A stretch of 64,000 nucleotides of DNA from Amycolatopsis sp. FDAARGOS 1241 (GTDB lineage: Bacteria > Actinomycetota > Actinomycetes > Mycobacteriales > Pseudonocardiaceae), in contig NZ_CP069526.1 in the NCBI RefSeq assembly GCF_016889705.1, positions 4,712,001 through 4,776,000 of the forward strand. Reading direction: 5' to 3'. The translations under genes and the position numbers were made by a program. Within the stretch, counting starts at the first letter, position 1, and every line of letters starts with the position of its first letter. The notes beneath the pieces were generated by a model. That model worked only from the letters and a program-made list of their open reading frames with translations. It searched no databases and had not been told where the DNA came from. This document shows positions 1-7,938 of this stretch, one piece after another.

Positions 1-294
1 CTCCACCTGCGCACGGGTGGCTTCGATGAGCTTGTCGTACTGCACCCCGGACGGGCACGCGGTCACGCACGCCATGCACCCGAGGCAGGCGTCGAAGTGC
101 TGCACCATCTCGGGTGTCATCGGCTCGCCGCCGAGCCCCATTTCCATCAGGTAGATCCGCCCGCGCGGCGAGTCCATCTCCTCGCCCCACAACGTGTAGG
201 TGGGGCAGGTCGGCAGGCAGAACCCGCAGTGCACGCAGTCACCGACGAGCTCCGCCGACGGCGGGTGGTGGTCATCGAAGGCAGGTTCGGCCAT
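1..294 (-). CDS. glcF: Glycolate oxidase iron-sulfur subunit GlcF, N-terminal part (runs off window)
   Basis: The first 98 residues of an iron-sulfur protein that passes electrons from the GlcD/GlcE flavoproteins. Two ferredoxin-type cysteine clusters are visible: C20, C23, C26 and C30 followed by Pro, and C70, C73, C76 and C80 followed by Pro. This spacing is that of the GlcF/heterodisulfide-reductase-like N-terminal domain. The ATG lies directly against the TAG of glcE with no gap, so it is the last visible gene of a glcDEF operon. The C-terminal CCG domains lie outside the window. The family is well supported; a closely related lactate-utilisation LutA-type subunit is less likely because glcD and glcE are adjacent. 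Confidence 0.9.
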   Translation of the reverse strand, partial: MAEPAFDDHHPPSAELVGDCVHCGFCLPTCPTYTLWGEEMDSPRGRIYLMEMGLGGEPMTPEMVQHFDACLGCMACVTACPSGVQYDKLIEATRAQVE

Positions 295-1566
295 CTAGAT
301 CCCTCCGGCGAAGCGACCGGGAGCGAGCCGGTGCTCGGGGTCGAACTGGTCTTTGACCCGGCGCATCAAAGTGACGCCCCGCACGGGCCCCCACGGGTCG
401 AGCGCGGCCTTGACCGCCGGCGGAGCGTCCAGCACGACGACGTCCCCGCCCCAGACGGCCGACCGGTCGCGCAAGGCCTGGACGAGTTCGGCGACCGCAG
501 CCGGGTCGGCGGTCCCCGGCACCGCGGCATACAGAAGACCGACGCCTGCCGAACCACGAACCGGAACCGGCAGCCCGTGCCGCCGCGCCTGCTCGTCGAG
601 CGCGTTCAACAAGGCCGGTAATCCGGTGATCTGGTGCGTGAGGCGCAGCGCCACATCTCCTCGCTGCCACGGGGCTCGGCCCCACCACTCCGGCGCGGTT
701 TCCTGTGCTTCCGCGCCGTTGCCGAGCAGGTCGAGGAACTTCTCGACCCGGCCGGCGACTCCCTGCGGGATGCCCTCGACGAGCACCGCGAGCGCCCCCG
801 TCGCGCCGGCCGGGCGGTCGAGTTCGACCGCGTTCGGCACCAGCTGGGCGTGCAGCACTCGCCGCAGCCGCTCGTACGCGACGCCGACCGAGTCCACCGG
901 TATCACGACCCAGCGGGCCACCACCGGCTGCGGGTGCAGCCGGAACACCGCCTCGGTGACCAGTCCGAGTGTCCCCCAGGAACCGGCGAACAGCTTGCCC
1001 AGGTCGTAGCCCGCGACGTTCTTCACGACCTTTCCGCCGGCCTTCGCCACCACGCCGTCGGCCCGGACGACCGTGATGCCGATGAGCAGGTCGCGCACCG
1101 CGCCGTGGGAGAACCGCAGCGGCCCCGACGCGGCGGTCGCGATGAGCCCGCCCACCGTTCCGGCACCGGCCGCACCGGGCGGCAGGACCGGATCGACCGC
1201 GAGCCGCTGCCCTGCGGGGGCGAGGCGCTCCTGCAGCGCCGCGAGGCGGAGGCCGGCGTCCACGTGGACGACGAGATCCCCGGCGCTGTGCTCGACGACG
1301 CGGTCCATGCGGCCGGTGTCCACGACCAGGTCCGCCTTCGCGGGCCGCTGCCCCCAGCCGAGTTTCGTCCCCGAGCCGCGGACGACGACGGCCAGGCGGC
1401 TGCCGGCGGCGATCCGCATGACGTCCGCCGCTTCCGCGGTGCTGCCGGGCGCCGCGACGAACGCCGGCGCGATGCCGTCGACCTCGTCCCCCGCTTCCGC
1501 GGGCCGGGCGTGTTTTGCGGTCGCCGCGCAGAGCGCGTCGAGCACCTCCGCCTCGGTCCGGGTCAT
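295..1566 (-). CDS. glcE: Glycolate oxidase FAD-binding subunit GlcE
   Basis: A 423-residue FAD-binding PCMH-type protein, the shorter flavoprotein of glycolate oxidase, which oxidises glycolate to glyoxylate. The N-terminal half holds the FAD-binding region, including VVVRGSGTKLGWG around residue 60, a variant of the RGxGT loop, and GGLIATAASGPLRFSHGAVRD near residue 140. It lacks the longer C-terminal substrate domain of GlcD, as expected for GlcE. Its ATG overlaps the TGA of glcD (ATGA), so translation is coupled. It is followed without a gap by glcF. Confidence 0.9.
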   Translation of the reverse strand: MTRTEAEVLDALCAATAKHARPAEAGDEVDGIAPAFVAAPGSTAEAADVMRIAAGSRLAVVVRGSGTKLGWGQRPAKADLVVDTGRMDRVVEHSAGDLVVHVDAGLRLAALQERLAPAGQRLAVDPVLPPGAAGAGTVGGLIATAASGPLRFSHGAVRDLLIGITVVRADGVVAKAGGKVVKNVAGYDLGKLFAGSWGTLGLVTEAVFRLHPQPVVARWVVIPVDSVGVAYERLRRVLHAQLVPNAVELDRPAGATGALAVLVEGIPQGVAGRVEKFLDLLGNGAEAQETAPEWWGRAPWQRGDVALRLTHQITGLPALLNALDEQARRHGLPVPVRGSAGVGLLYAAVPGTADPAAVAELVQALRDRSAVWGGDVVVLDAPPAVKAALDPWGPVRGVTLMRRVKDQFDPEHRLAPGRFAGGI

Positions 1567-3053
1567 CAGAAGACCTCGGCGATTCCGGCTTCCTGCAAGG
1601 GATGCGCGCCCTTGTGCCGGCCCGGCACCTCACCGCAGAGGCGCGGGGTCGGGAACACCTTGCCGGGATTGGCGAGTCCGCCCGGGTCGAAGGCACAGCG
1701 CACCAGCTGCATGGTGTCGAGGTCCTCCTCGGTGAACATCCGCGGCATGAACTTCGCCTTGTCCGATCCGACGCCGTGCTCTCCGGTGATCGAGCCACCG
1801 TGCTCGATGCAGAGGTCCAGGATCGCCCCCGAGACCTCCTCCGCGCGCTCGGCTTCGCCGGGCACCCCGTCGTCGAAGAGCACGAGCGGGTGCAGGTTGC
1901 CGTCTCCGGCGTGGAAGACGTTGGCGACCCGGACACCGCTGGTGCGCGACAGCTCGGCCATCCGGCTCAGCACCTCGGGCAACGCGGTGCGCGGGATGAC
2001 GCCGTCCTGGACGATGTAGTCGGGGCTGATCCGCCCGACGGCGGCGAACGCCGACTTGCGCCCTTTCCAGAACAGCGCGCGCTCCACGTCGTCCTTCGCG
2101 ATGCGGATTTCGAAGGCCCGGTGTGCGCCGCAGTGCCGCTCGACCTCTTCGAATTGCCGCTCGACCTCGTCGGCCGGTCCGTCCAGCTCCACGATCAGCA
2201 CCGCACCCGCACCACCGGGGTAGTCGCAGTGCACGGCGGCTTCGGCCGCCTCGATCGCCAGCGCGTCCATCATCTCGATGGCCGCGGGCACGACTCCGGC
2301 ACCGATGATCTCCGAAACCGCCGCGCCGGCGTCGTCGGTGCCCGGGAACGCCGCGAGCAGCGTGCGGACCGCTTCCGGCAGCCGGGTGAGGCGCACCGTC
2401 ACCTCGGTGGCAACGCCGAGCGTCCCTTCCGAACCCACGATGGCCCCGAGCAGGTCGTACCCGGTCGGATCCGGCGCCTTGCCGCCGAGTCGCACGGCCT
2501 CGCCGTCGGTGGTCACGAAGGTGATCCCGGTGACGTGGTTGGTGGTGAACCCGTACTTCAGGCAGTGCGCACCTCCCGAGTTCTCCGCGACGTTGCCACC
2601 GATCGAGCACACCTGTTGGCTCGAGGGATCCGGCGCGTAGTAGTACCCCTCGGGGTTCGCGGCCCGGGAGACGTCCAGGTTGATCACCCCTGGCTCGACG
2701 ACCGCGCGCTGGTTCTCCCGGTCGATCTCGATGATGTGGCGCATCCGCGAGGTGACGATGAGGACCCCGTCGGCGCGCGGCAGCGCACCACCGGAAAGGC
2801 CCGTGCCGGACCCGCGCGCGACGAACGGCACGCCGGCCTCCGCGCAGGCGCGCACCGTCTCCACGACGGCGGCCGTATCTTGAACGAGCACGGCCAGCGC
2901 GGGCATGACCTTGTAGTGCGCGAGGCCGTCACATTCGTAGGTACGCAGGCGCTGGTGATCGTCGATGACCGAATCGGGACCCAGCGCCGCCCGCAGGCGC
3001 TCGGCCAGCGCCGCGATCCCTGGTCGCACGTCTTGTGGCTCGTAGGTCGTCAT
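1566..3053 (-). CDS. glcD: Glycolate oxidase catalytic FAD-linked subunit GlcD
   Basis: A 495-residue FAD-linked oxidase, the catalytic subunit of glycolate (2-hydroxy acid) oxidase. It has the FAD-binding motif RGSGTGLSGGALP near residue 100, NVAENSGGAHCLKYG near residue 160, and the C-terminal GSITGEHGVG-type signature (SITGEHGVGSDKAKFM near residue 430) that contributes to the active site. Length and domain order match GlcD. It is the first gene of glcDEF and starts 40 bases downstream of a dyad-rich promoter. D-lactate dehydrogenase of the same family is the main alternative; the presence of GlcE and GlcF favours glycolate. Confidence 0.92.
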   Translation of the reverse strand: MTTYEPQDVRPGIAALAERLRAALGPDSVIDDHQRLRTYECDGLAHYKVMPALAVLVQDTAAVVETVRACAEAGVPFVARGSGTGLSGGALPRADGVLIVTSRMRHIIEIDRENQRAVVEPGVINLDVSRAANPEGYYYAPDPSSQQVCSIGGNVAENSGGAHCLKYGFTTNHVTGITFVTTDGEAVRLGGKAPDPTGYDLLGAIVGSEGTLGVATEVTVRLTRLPEAVRTLLAAFPGTDDAGAAVSEIIGAGVVPAAIEMMDALAIEAAEAAVHCDYPGGAGAVLIVELDGPADEVERQFEEVERHCGAHRAFEIRIAKDDVERALFWKGRKSAFAAVGRISPDYIVQDGVIPRTALPEVLSRMAELSRTSGVRVANVFHAGDGNLHPLVLFDDGVPGEAERAEEVSGAILDLCIEHGGSITGEHGVGSDKAKFMPRMFTEEDLDTMQLVRCAFDPGGLANPGKVFPTPRLCGEVPGRHKGAHPLQEAGIAEVF

Positions 3054-3092
3054 GCGCGCCCTCCCAGCCCGCTTGACTGCGAATACGGACGG

Positions 3093-3158
3093 CTTTCCGC
3101 GCTACGGAAAGTACACTCTGCCTTCCGGAACCGTAAGACCCTCCGGAAGGCAAGTCAA
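3093..3158 (-). promoter_or_regulatory. Predicted glcDEF promoter with two operator-like dyads
   Basis: On the minus strand, TTGACT (3158-3153) and TACGGT (3135-3130) are separated by 17 bases, a good sigma-70 type promoter for glcD. A 10-base perfect inverted repeat GCCTTCCGGA/TCCGGAAGGC (3120-3129 and 3142-3151) covers the -10 element and spacer. A second dyad, CTTTCCG/CGGAAAG with a 5-base spacer (3093-3111), lies just downstream of the expected start point. The arms of the two dyads resemble each other. This placement suggests a repressor, perhaps of the GntR/FCD type that often controls glc operons; no regulator gene is adjacent. Confidence 0.5.
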
Positions 3159-3297
3159 CTCGGGACGCCACCGACCCGTTCCCGCGCGAGCCCCGCCGCG
3201 CCGGCGTCTGCCTGGCGGTGGTGGTTGCCCGCGGCCGGCGAGCAGCATCACCCGGCGGCCTGGCGCCGACGGAAACCGGCTGGTGGGCAGGCGTGCG

Positions 3298-3474
3298 CTA
3301 CCCGATGACGCGCCGGATGCCGGGGCGGGCGGTGATCACGACCGAGCCGCCGCAGCTCCAGCACTCGACGGCTGCCCCCGGTGGCGTCCGCCCGGCGACC
3401 TCGCACCTGGCGCATTCCCATGCGGTGAGGACGACGTACTCCATCGAACCGTCGTCGTCGGACTTGGCTTCCAC
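3298..3474 (-). CDS. Small CxxC zinc-ribbon-like protein, unknown function
   Basis: A 58-residue protein on the minus strand starting at GTG 3474; a 48-residue form could start at ATG 3444. Two CxxC pairs are visible, CARC about residue 21 and CWSC about residue 41, about 17 residues apart, flanked by short beta-like stretches. This is the geometry of a small zinc ribbon. Nearly all third positions are G or C, supporting real coding. A GGAG lies four bases before the GTG; nothing resembling a ribosome binding site precedes the ATG. It lies between glcDEF and fmdA and overlaps neither. Function is not recognised; a partner or regulator role is only a guess. Confidence 0.6.
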   Translation of the reverse strand: MEAKSDDDGSMEYVVLTAWECARCEVAGRTPPGAAVECWSCGGSVVITARPGIRRVIG

Positions 3475-4019
3475 GAGGCTCCACCGGTTTCTTGATCAGC
3501 ATTGGTTCGACGCCCGCAACGGCAGCCAATGCAAGTTGACGAAAGATAACGAACCGATATACCTTACGTCAAGCCGGAACGTGGTTTTTCGTTGCCCTTG
3601 ACATTCCCGCGCGACCTGCGAATACGCTGCGAACAGCGCGATCCCGTTCGAGTCGCTGCGTGGGGTTTGTGCCGCCCTGGTCTCGGGAGTGGCCGAACGT
3701 CCGGGCGAACCGGCCCAGACCGTCACGGAAAGTAGCCCGCAAGCAGGGCGATGTCGCGGCGCCACCGGCCGCGGAGTCGGGCGTGAGCGCGCGTGGCCGG
3801 AGCCGTCGAGGCTTGTCACCCGGGGCGGGATACAGGTCGCGCGACTACGACAAAGGCATTGTGCAGAATTTCAGATTTCTCGACGAACTCGGGTTTTGCG
3901 TAATCGAGGCGTCGGTTTTTCCACCGGCCGCCGCCGATCTGACCAGGAGCTTCATCGGTTGCCGACCCGAGAACGGCGGGCGAACCTGATGAACGGCCGG
4001 CAACCAGAGGAGAGTTCGC
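3475..4019. other. Intergenic region upstream of fmdA
   Basis: A 545-base stretch that is less GC-rich than its surroundings, especially 3540-3600 and 3850-3930. A TTGACA occurs at 3598-3603, but no convincing -10 at the right distance was found, and it is more than 400 bases from fmdA. Reading frames here show no consistent third-position GC preference. An AGAGGAG ribosome binding site for fmdA closes the region. It may contain a long leader or a lost gene; nothing more can be supported. Confidence 0.3.
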
Positions 4020-5267
4020 ATGCCAGAAATCGTGTTCAGCGTCGACCAAACGAAATCCATGCGCGATCAGGCGGTGCCGGGCCACAACCGGTGGCACCCG
4101 GACGTGCCGGTCGCCGCCATGGTCCGTCCCGGGCAGGAGTTCCGCGTGGAGTGCCGGGAATGGACCGACGCGCAGCTCGGCAACAACGATTCGGCCAACG
4201 ACGTACGCGACGTCGACCTGAACCGCTGCCACATGCTCAGCGGGCCCATCGGCGTCGAGGGTGCCCAGCCCGGTGACCTGCTCGTCGTGGACATCCTCGA
4301 CCTCGGCCCGGTTCCTCAGGAGGTCGGCGACGCGCCGGGGCAGGGCTGGGGCTACACCGGGGTGTTCGCGAAGGCCAACGGCGGCGGATTCCTGACCGAC
4401 TACTTCCCCGACGCTTACAAGGCGATCTGGGACTTCCACGGTCAGCAGGCCACCTCGAGGCACCTGCCGGGCATCCGCTACACCGGCATCACCCACCCCG
4501 GCCTGTTCGGCACCGCGCCTTCCGCCGAACTGCTCCAGCGGTGGAACCGCAGGGAGCAGGCGCTGGTGGACCGCGAGCCCGACCGCGTACCGCCGCTGGG
4601 CCTGCCGCCGTTGCTCGAAGGGACACTCGCCGGAACGGCCGACGGGTCGACCGCCGACCGGATCGCCCGCGAGGGCGCCCGTACGGTGCCGGCGAGGGAG
4701 AACGGCGGGAACCACGACATCAAGAACTTCACCCGGGGGTCGCGGGTCTTCTACCCCGTGTACGTGGACGACGCCAAGTTCTCCGGCGGCGACCTGCACT
4801 TCAGCCAGGGCGACGGCGAAATCACCTTCTGCGGCGCCATCGAGATGGGCGGATTCATCGACTTCCACGTCGACCTCATCAAAGGCGGCATGGAGAAGTA
4901 CGGCATCACCACGAATCCGGTGTTCATGCCGGGAAACGTCGAACCCCGGTATTCCGAGTTCCTGTCCTTCGTCGGCGTCTCGGTGGACCGCGAGACCGAC
5001 GAGAACCTTTACCTCGACGCGACCGTGGCCTACCGCAACGCCGCCCTCAACGCGGTGGAGTACTTCAAGAAGTGGGGCTTCACGGGCGAGCAGGCCTACC
5101 TGCTGCTCGGGTCTGCGCCCATCGAAGGCCGCATCAGCGGCATCGTGGACATCCCCAATGCGTGTTGCACACTCTACGTACCCACGGAGATCTTCGACTT
5201 CGACGTGCGCCCCACGAGTGAAGGGCCGGTGAGTGCCGATCGCGGCCAGTGCGCGGTCACGTCCTGA
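4020..5267 (+). CDS. fmdA: Formamidase (acetamidase/formamidase family)
   Basis: A 415-residue amidohydrolase of the FmdA/AmdA family, which hydrolyses formamide or short aliphatic amides to the acid and ammonia in the cytoplasm. The sequence is full length. Family blocks seen are PGHNRWHPD near residue 20, ECREWTDAQLGNNDSANDVR near residue 47, GGNHDIKNFTRGS near residue 230 and DLHFSQGDGEI near residue 260, which carries conserved metal/active-site residues. The start is set by AGAGGAG seven bases upstream. A strong terminator follows 45 bases after the stop, so it appears monocistronic. No FmdB-type zinc-ribbon gene follows. Confidence 0.92.
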   Translation: MPEIVFSVDQTKSMRDQAVPGHNRWHPDVPVAAMVRPGQEFRVECREWTDAQLGNNDSANDVRDVDLNRCHMLSGPIGVEGAQPGDLLVVDILDLGPVPQEVGDAPGQGWGYTGVFAKANGGGFLTDYFPDAYKAIWDFHGQQATSRHLPGIRYTGITHPGLFGTAPSAELLQRWNRREQALVDREPDRVPPLGLPPLLEGTLAGTADGSTADRIAREGARTVPARENGGNHDIKNFTRGSRVFYPVYVDDAKFSGGDLHFSQGDGEITFCGAIEMGGFIDFHVDLIKGGMEKYGITTNPVFMPGNVEPRYSEFLSFVGVSVDRETDENLYLDATVAYRNAALNAVEYFKKWGFTGEQAYLLLGSAPIEGRISGIVDIPNACCTLYVPTEIFDFDVRPTSEGPVSADRGQCAVTS

Positions 5268-5312
5268 CCGTCACAGCGACGCCGACCTTTCTTCGGTTGT
5301 CAACGGAGAGCG

Positions 5313-5351
5313 GGGAAACGCCCGGCTGGCAGTCCAAGTCGGGCGTTTCCC
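5313..5351 (+). terminator. Strong hairpin terminator after fmdA
   Basis: A perfect 12-base stem, GGGAAACGCCCG at 5313-5324 and CGGGCGTTTCCC at 5340-5351, with a 15-base loop. It starts 45 bases after the fmdA stop. There is no long T tract, which is usual for actinobacterial terminators. Confidence 0.75.
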
Positions 5352-5550
5352 TGGTGCTGCGCTGCACGGGCCCGCGGGGCTCGACGAACGTCACCGGTCG
5401 CGCGGAACCGGTTCGGACGCTGTTCGCACTCGCGGGACGCATCCACCGCGACGTCGGCAATCACCGTCCGGTTCCGCATTGCCGGGTGGGTCGCCGCGGT
5501 ACGGTGCCCGGGCACGTTCCGTCACCTGACGGAACCCAGAGTAAGGGAAC

Positions 5551-5730
5551 GTGACTGCTCGGCGTCGTGCTGCGGTCATGACCGCGCCGCTCCGCGATGC
5601 GCAGATGATGTGGCACAGTCGCATCCCGGTGCGTACCGACACCGATTTCCCGGATATCCCTGACCTGCCGGTATTCGCAATGGGCGAGGAGAAGCAGCGA
5701 CACGTCGAGCCGTCGGCGGCCCCGGCATGA
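5551..5730 (+). CDS. Possible small ORF, unrecognised
   Basis: A 59-residue frame starting at GTG with AAGGGA a few bases upstream. The middle, DTDFPDIPDLPVFAMGEE, is acidic and protein-like, but third-position GC is not consistently high and no family is recognised. It lies in a decayed stretch next to a DUF3558-like remnant and a transposase fragment, so it may itself be a relic. Confidence 0.25.
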   Translation: MTARRRAAVMTAPLRDAQMMWHSRIPVRTDTDFPDIPDLPVFAMGEEKQRHVEPSAAPA

Positions 5731-5941
5731 GGGCCTTGGTTGGTTGCCGGGATTGTGGTCCCCCCTGCGGGTCTGCTTGGTGGGTCCGGGCTGGAAAGCC
5801 GGGCCGCATGCTGTCCCAGCCGCCGGGTCCGGCACGGAACGGGGCGCCGCTGCCGTTCATCCAGGTCGACCGGCCCGTCGACCCTGACCATTCGACGCGG
5901 ACCCGTGCAGCCCGCTCGCCAGGGACCGAGCCGCCGCCGTC

Positions 5942-6304
5942 GTGGCCGACCCACCCGACGACATCCGCGCGAAGATACGAAACAGCCCACCTGACTTCGG
6001 CTACTCGTGGACCGACCACGGCGGTGCGCTCGTCTCGGCATCGAAGCCGATCGACAGCCCGAAGACCCTCGCCGAACTGTCGGTAGAGAATGGCGAACTC
6101 GACCCGTGGACCGAGACGCCGATCGCCGGCCTCCCCGCAGTCATCTACCACGTCTTCCTGTTCACCGACGAGTGCTCCGGCTCCGCCCAGGTCACCGACG
6201 ATCAGATGCCCGCCTTCGAACTGTGCGGGTGGCGGTGGGCTGGTGGTGCGGGACGCTGGCCAGGTCTAGCCGGCCTGTCTCGCCGTGGCGCCGGGAGCGG
6301 TTGA
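5942..6304 (+). pseudogene. DUF3558-like protein remnant
   Basis: A frame of about 100 residues whose core resembles the C-terminal half of secreted DUF3558 lipoproteins of actinomycetes: PIAGLPAVIYHVF near residue 63, then a Cys-containing strand (TDECSGSAQVTDDQMPAFELC). No signal peptide or lipobox precedes it, and the last 25 residues look like read-through into unrelated sequence. It is therefore probably a truncated relic. The family call rests on pattern memory only. Confidence 0.4.
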
Positions 6305-6422
6305 CTCCTTTGCTGGCGCATTGGCGGGAGATGCCCATCTCACCAGCGACATGGGCGAGCGGGCGGGTCTGGCAACGCGCAACGAGAGCGGCCCTCGACA
6401 GACAGCGGGCATTGTGGTGCAT
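6245..6422 (-). pseudogene. IS481-family transposase N-terminal fragment
   Basis: About 59 residues on the minus strand match the helix-turn-helix start of IS481 transposases. The order HHNAR, LVxRC, PLAHVAGEMGISRQCASK and VNRSRR is the family's HNAR/VAHVAxEMGVSRxTxYKW block, with several damaged positions. The DDE catalytic domain is absent, and no terminal inverted repeats were identified. It marks past insertion activity beside the DUF3558-like relic. Confidence 0.6.
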
Positions 6423-6524
6423 GGCTCGACGGACGAGAGGCTCGCACTTCTTCGTCCTGCCGCCGAAAGACCCGCCCCATGCTCAGGCCCCGCCAGCCGA
6501 CACCAATGTCCTGACCCGCAACGG

Positions 6525-6764
6525 CTAAGAGTTGCCGGCTGCGGGCGCCGGAGGCGGGAAGCGGGTAAGGCGCACGCCGGGGATGAGGTGCGTGCCGGCT
6601 GCGTCGAGGGCGACCCACACCGAGCGGGGTCGCAGGCCCGGCTCCATGTCCAGCACGGTGCCGCGATCACCCGCGTACTGGCCACTGACGACCTCCACCG
6701 AGCTTCCGGTGGGGAAGTGCCGGTGATCGTCGTCCCGCCCGGCGGTCTCGGACGGCTTGTCCAT
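6525..6764 (-). CDS. Small KOW-like beta-barrel protein
   Basis: A 79-residue protein starting at ATG 6764, 14 bases after the stop of the malic-enzyme-like gene upstream. The centre, VEVVSGQYAGDRGTVLDM (about residues 23-40), matches the KOW pattern of alternating small residues and Gly around a nucleic-acid- or protein-binding beta-turn. The C-terminus is Pro-rich. No strong ribosome binding site is visible, so coupling to the upstream gene is likely. It may bind RNA or act as a partner of the neighbouring pseudoenzyme; this is inference. Confidence 0.55.
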   Translation of the reverse strand: MDKPSETAGRDDDHRHFPTGSSVEVVSGQYAGDRGTVLDMEPGLRPRSVWVALDAAGTHLIPGVRLTRFPPPAPAAGNS

Positions 6765-6778
6765 GAGCGAATGCCCGA

Positions 6779-7636
6779 TCAGGGGGCGAACGGCGGTGGT
6801 GCCAGCGCTTCGGAGACCGCGCGCGCGACCCGGGTGGTCAGATCGGGGTCGGCGAGATCCGGCAACATCCGGTCGACGGGCGTCAGGCTCGCGAGTGCGT
6901 GGGCGGTGGCGCGATGCACGCCGAACCGCTCGATCGCCGCGCCGTCGGCCTCGCTGACCGGCGCCGTTCCGAGCGCACGCACCAATCCCGGGAGTGCCAG
7001 CAGGTGCGCGACCGGATCGCCCGCAGCCAGGACTTCGGAGATCACGTCGACGCCGGCGTCGAGGTCGAGGTCGGCTGCGGCGCCGGCGAGGTCGATCACC
7101 GCGTCGACGTCCCGGGCGATGACCGACAGCGGAAACGCTCGCGCGTCCTCGGTGCGCCACGAAGAGATGTCGCCGACGCCGCACGCCATGAGCAATGGCA
7201 ACAGCACCGGCACCGCCGGACTGCCGGTGACCACAACCCTGGCGTTGAAGGGCGCGACGGCACGACGACGCAGCGAGACGAGTGTCATCGCGACGAGTGC
7301 GATGGCACGGGTGTCCTGCTCGGTGATGATCCGGCTGCAGCCTTCCCGCGCCAGATCACGTTGCACGGCACGGGCGCGCCCCGGCTCCGTCCGGGCGAGG
7401 AAGATCGTGCTTATTCCGGCGGGCAGTGCGCGGATGGCCGCGGCGAGGTCCTCCTCGTCGCGTGCGGCGACGGCAACGGCCTGGGGGTTCAGCGCTGTGT
7501 GTGCACGCAACAGCCCCGCATCGGATTCGAGCTCGGCCAGCACCGCGCCGGCCTCGTGTGCCCGCATCCAGCCCGAGGCGCTGCCGTCACCGACGATCGC
7601 CAGCCCGGACGCGGTCGCCACCGTGCCACTCGTCAT
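6779..7636 (-). CDS. Malic-enzyme-like protein without the catalytic N-terminal lobe (paralog A)
   Basis: A 285-residue protein that follows the order of malic-enzyme NAD-binding domain motifs. LAIVGDGSA at residue 12 corresponds to VxVVSDGTAVLGLG, EQDTRAIALVAMTLVSL (about 107) to fhDDqqGTAxVxLAxLLNAL, NARVVVTGSPAVPVLLPLLMACGVGD to the Rossmann strand and helix (kVVixGxGAAGxxxAxLLlaaGV), and DPVAHLLALPGLVRAL to the NxLaFPGIfrGaL block. The 80-90-residue malate-binding lobe of real enzymes is missing, the metal ligands (EDI...DD) are not conserved, and the dinucleotide motif lacks the GxGxxG glycines. It is probably a pseudoenzyme. It overlaps the upstream small gene by ATGA and is paralogous to the protein at 7939-8769. 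Confidence 0.65.
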   Translation of the reverse strand: MTSGTVATASGLAIVGDGSASGWMRAHEAGAVLAELESDAGLLRAHTALNPQAVAVAARDEEDLAAAIRALPAGISTIFLARTEPGRARAVQRDLAREGCSRIITEQDTRAIALVAMTLVSLRRRAVAPFNARVVVTGSPAVPVLLPLLMACGVGDISSWRTEDARAFPLSVIARDVDAVIDLAGAAADLDLDAGVDVISEVLAAGDPVAHLLALPGLVRALGTAPVSEADGAAIERFGVHRATAHALASLTPVDRMLPDLADPDLTTRVARAVSEALAPPPFAP

Positions 7637-7890
7637 TCGCTGAGTGCTGCTCGGTCGTCGGCCGGCGCAGCCAGTACGTCGGGCCGCACCAACCCGGCGG
7701 TGTCGACGTCGTGCTCACCGGCGAGGTGCAACAGGTCCGCGAGCCGGCCGCGGTGGAGATCCGCCTCGTCCGGCTGCCCAGCTTCCGCCGCGGCGATCGA
7801 CGCATCCTGCGCCGCGACGATCCCGCGCCGCAGCTCGCCGACGAACTGACTCTCCACCGTCGTTCCCGTCCTGCCCAGCTCTTCAAACAC
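7633..7890 (-). CDS. Small helical protein, first gene of malic-like operon A
   Basis: An 85-residue, acidic, mostly helical protein with no recognised family. GTG 7890 is set by an in-frame TGA four codons upstream; a second GTG at about residue 13 has a better AGGA-type ribosome site and may be the true start. The stop overlaps the next ATG (ATGA). The predicted operator (7896-7920) ends five bases before the GTG, so the transcript could be leaderless or nearly so if this start is used. Confidence 0.5.
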   Translation of the reverse strand: MFEELGRTGTTVESQFVGELRRGIVAAQDASIAAAEAGQPDEADLHRGRLADLLHLAGEHDVDTAGLVRPDVLAAPADDRAALSE

Positions 7891-7895
7891 ATAAT

Positions 7896-7920
7896 GTTGT
7901 CAATTTCGTATTTTTGCAAC
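7896..7920 (-). promoter_or_regulatory. Operator-like dyad upstream of malic-like operon A
   Basis: The 25-base segment begins GTTG and ends CAAC on either strand and has an AT-rich centre, unlike the surrounding high-GC DNA. The arm TTTTTGCAAC is shared with the site at 8788-8805 and resembles 9345-9362. It lies directly before the first gene of the operon, where a repressor would block initiation. The adjacent ArsR-family gene is the obvious candidate regulator. Confidence 0.5.
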
Positions 7921-7938
7921 TCTTCGGCAGTGTGACGC

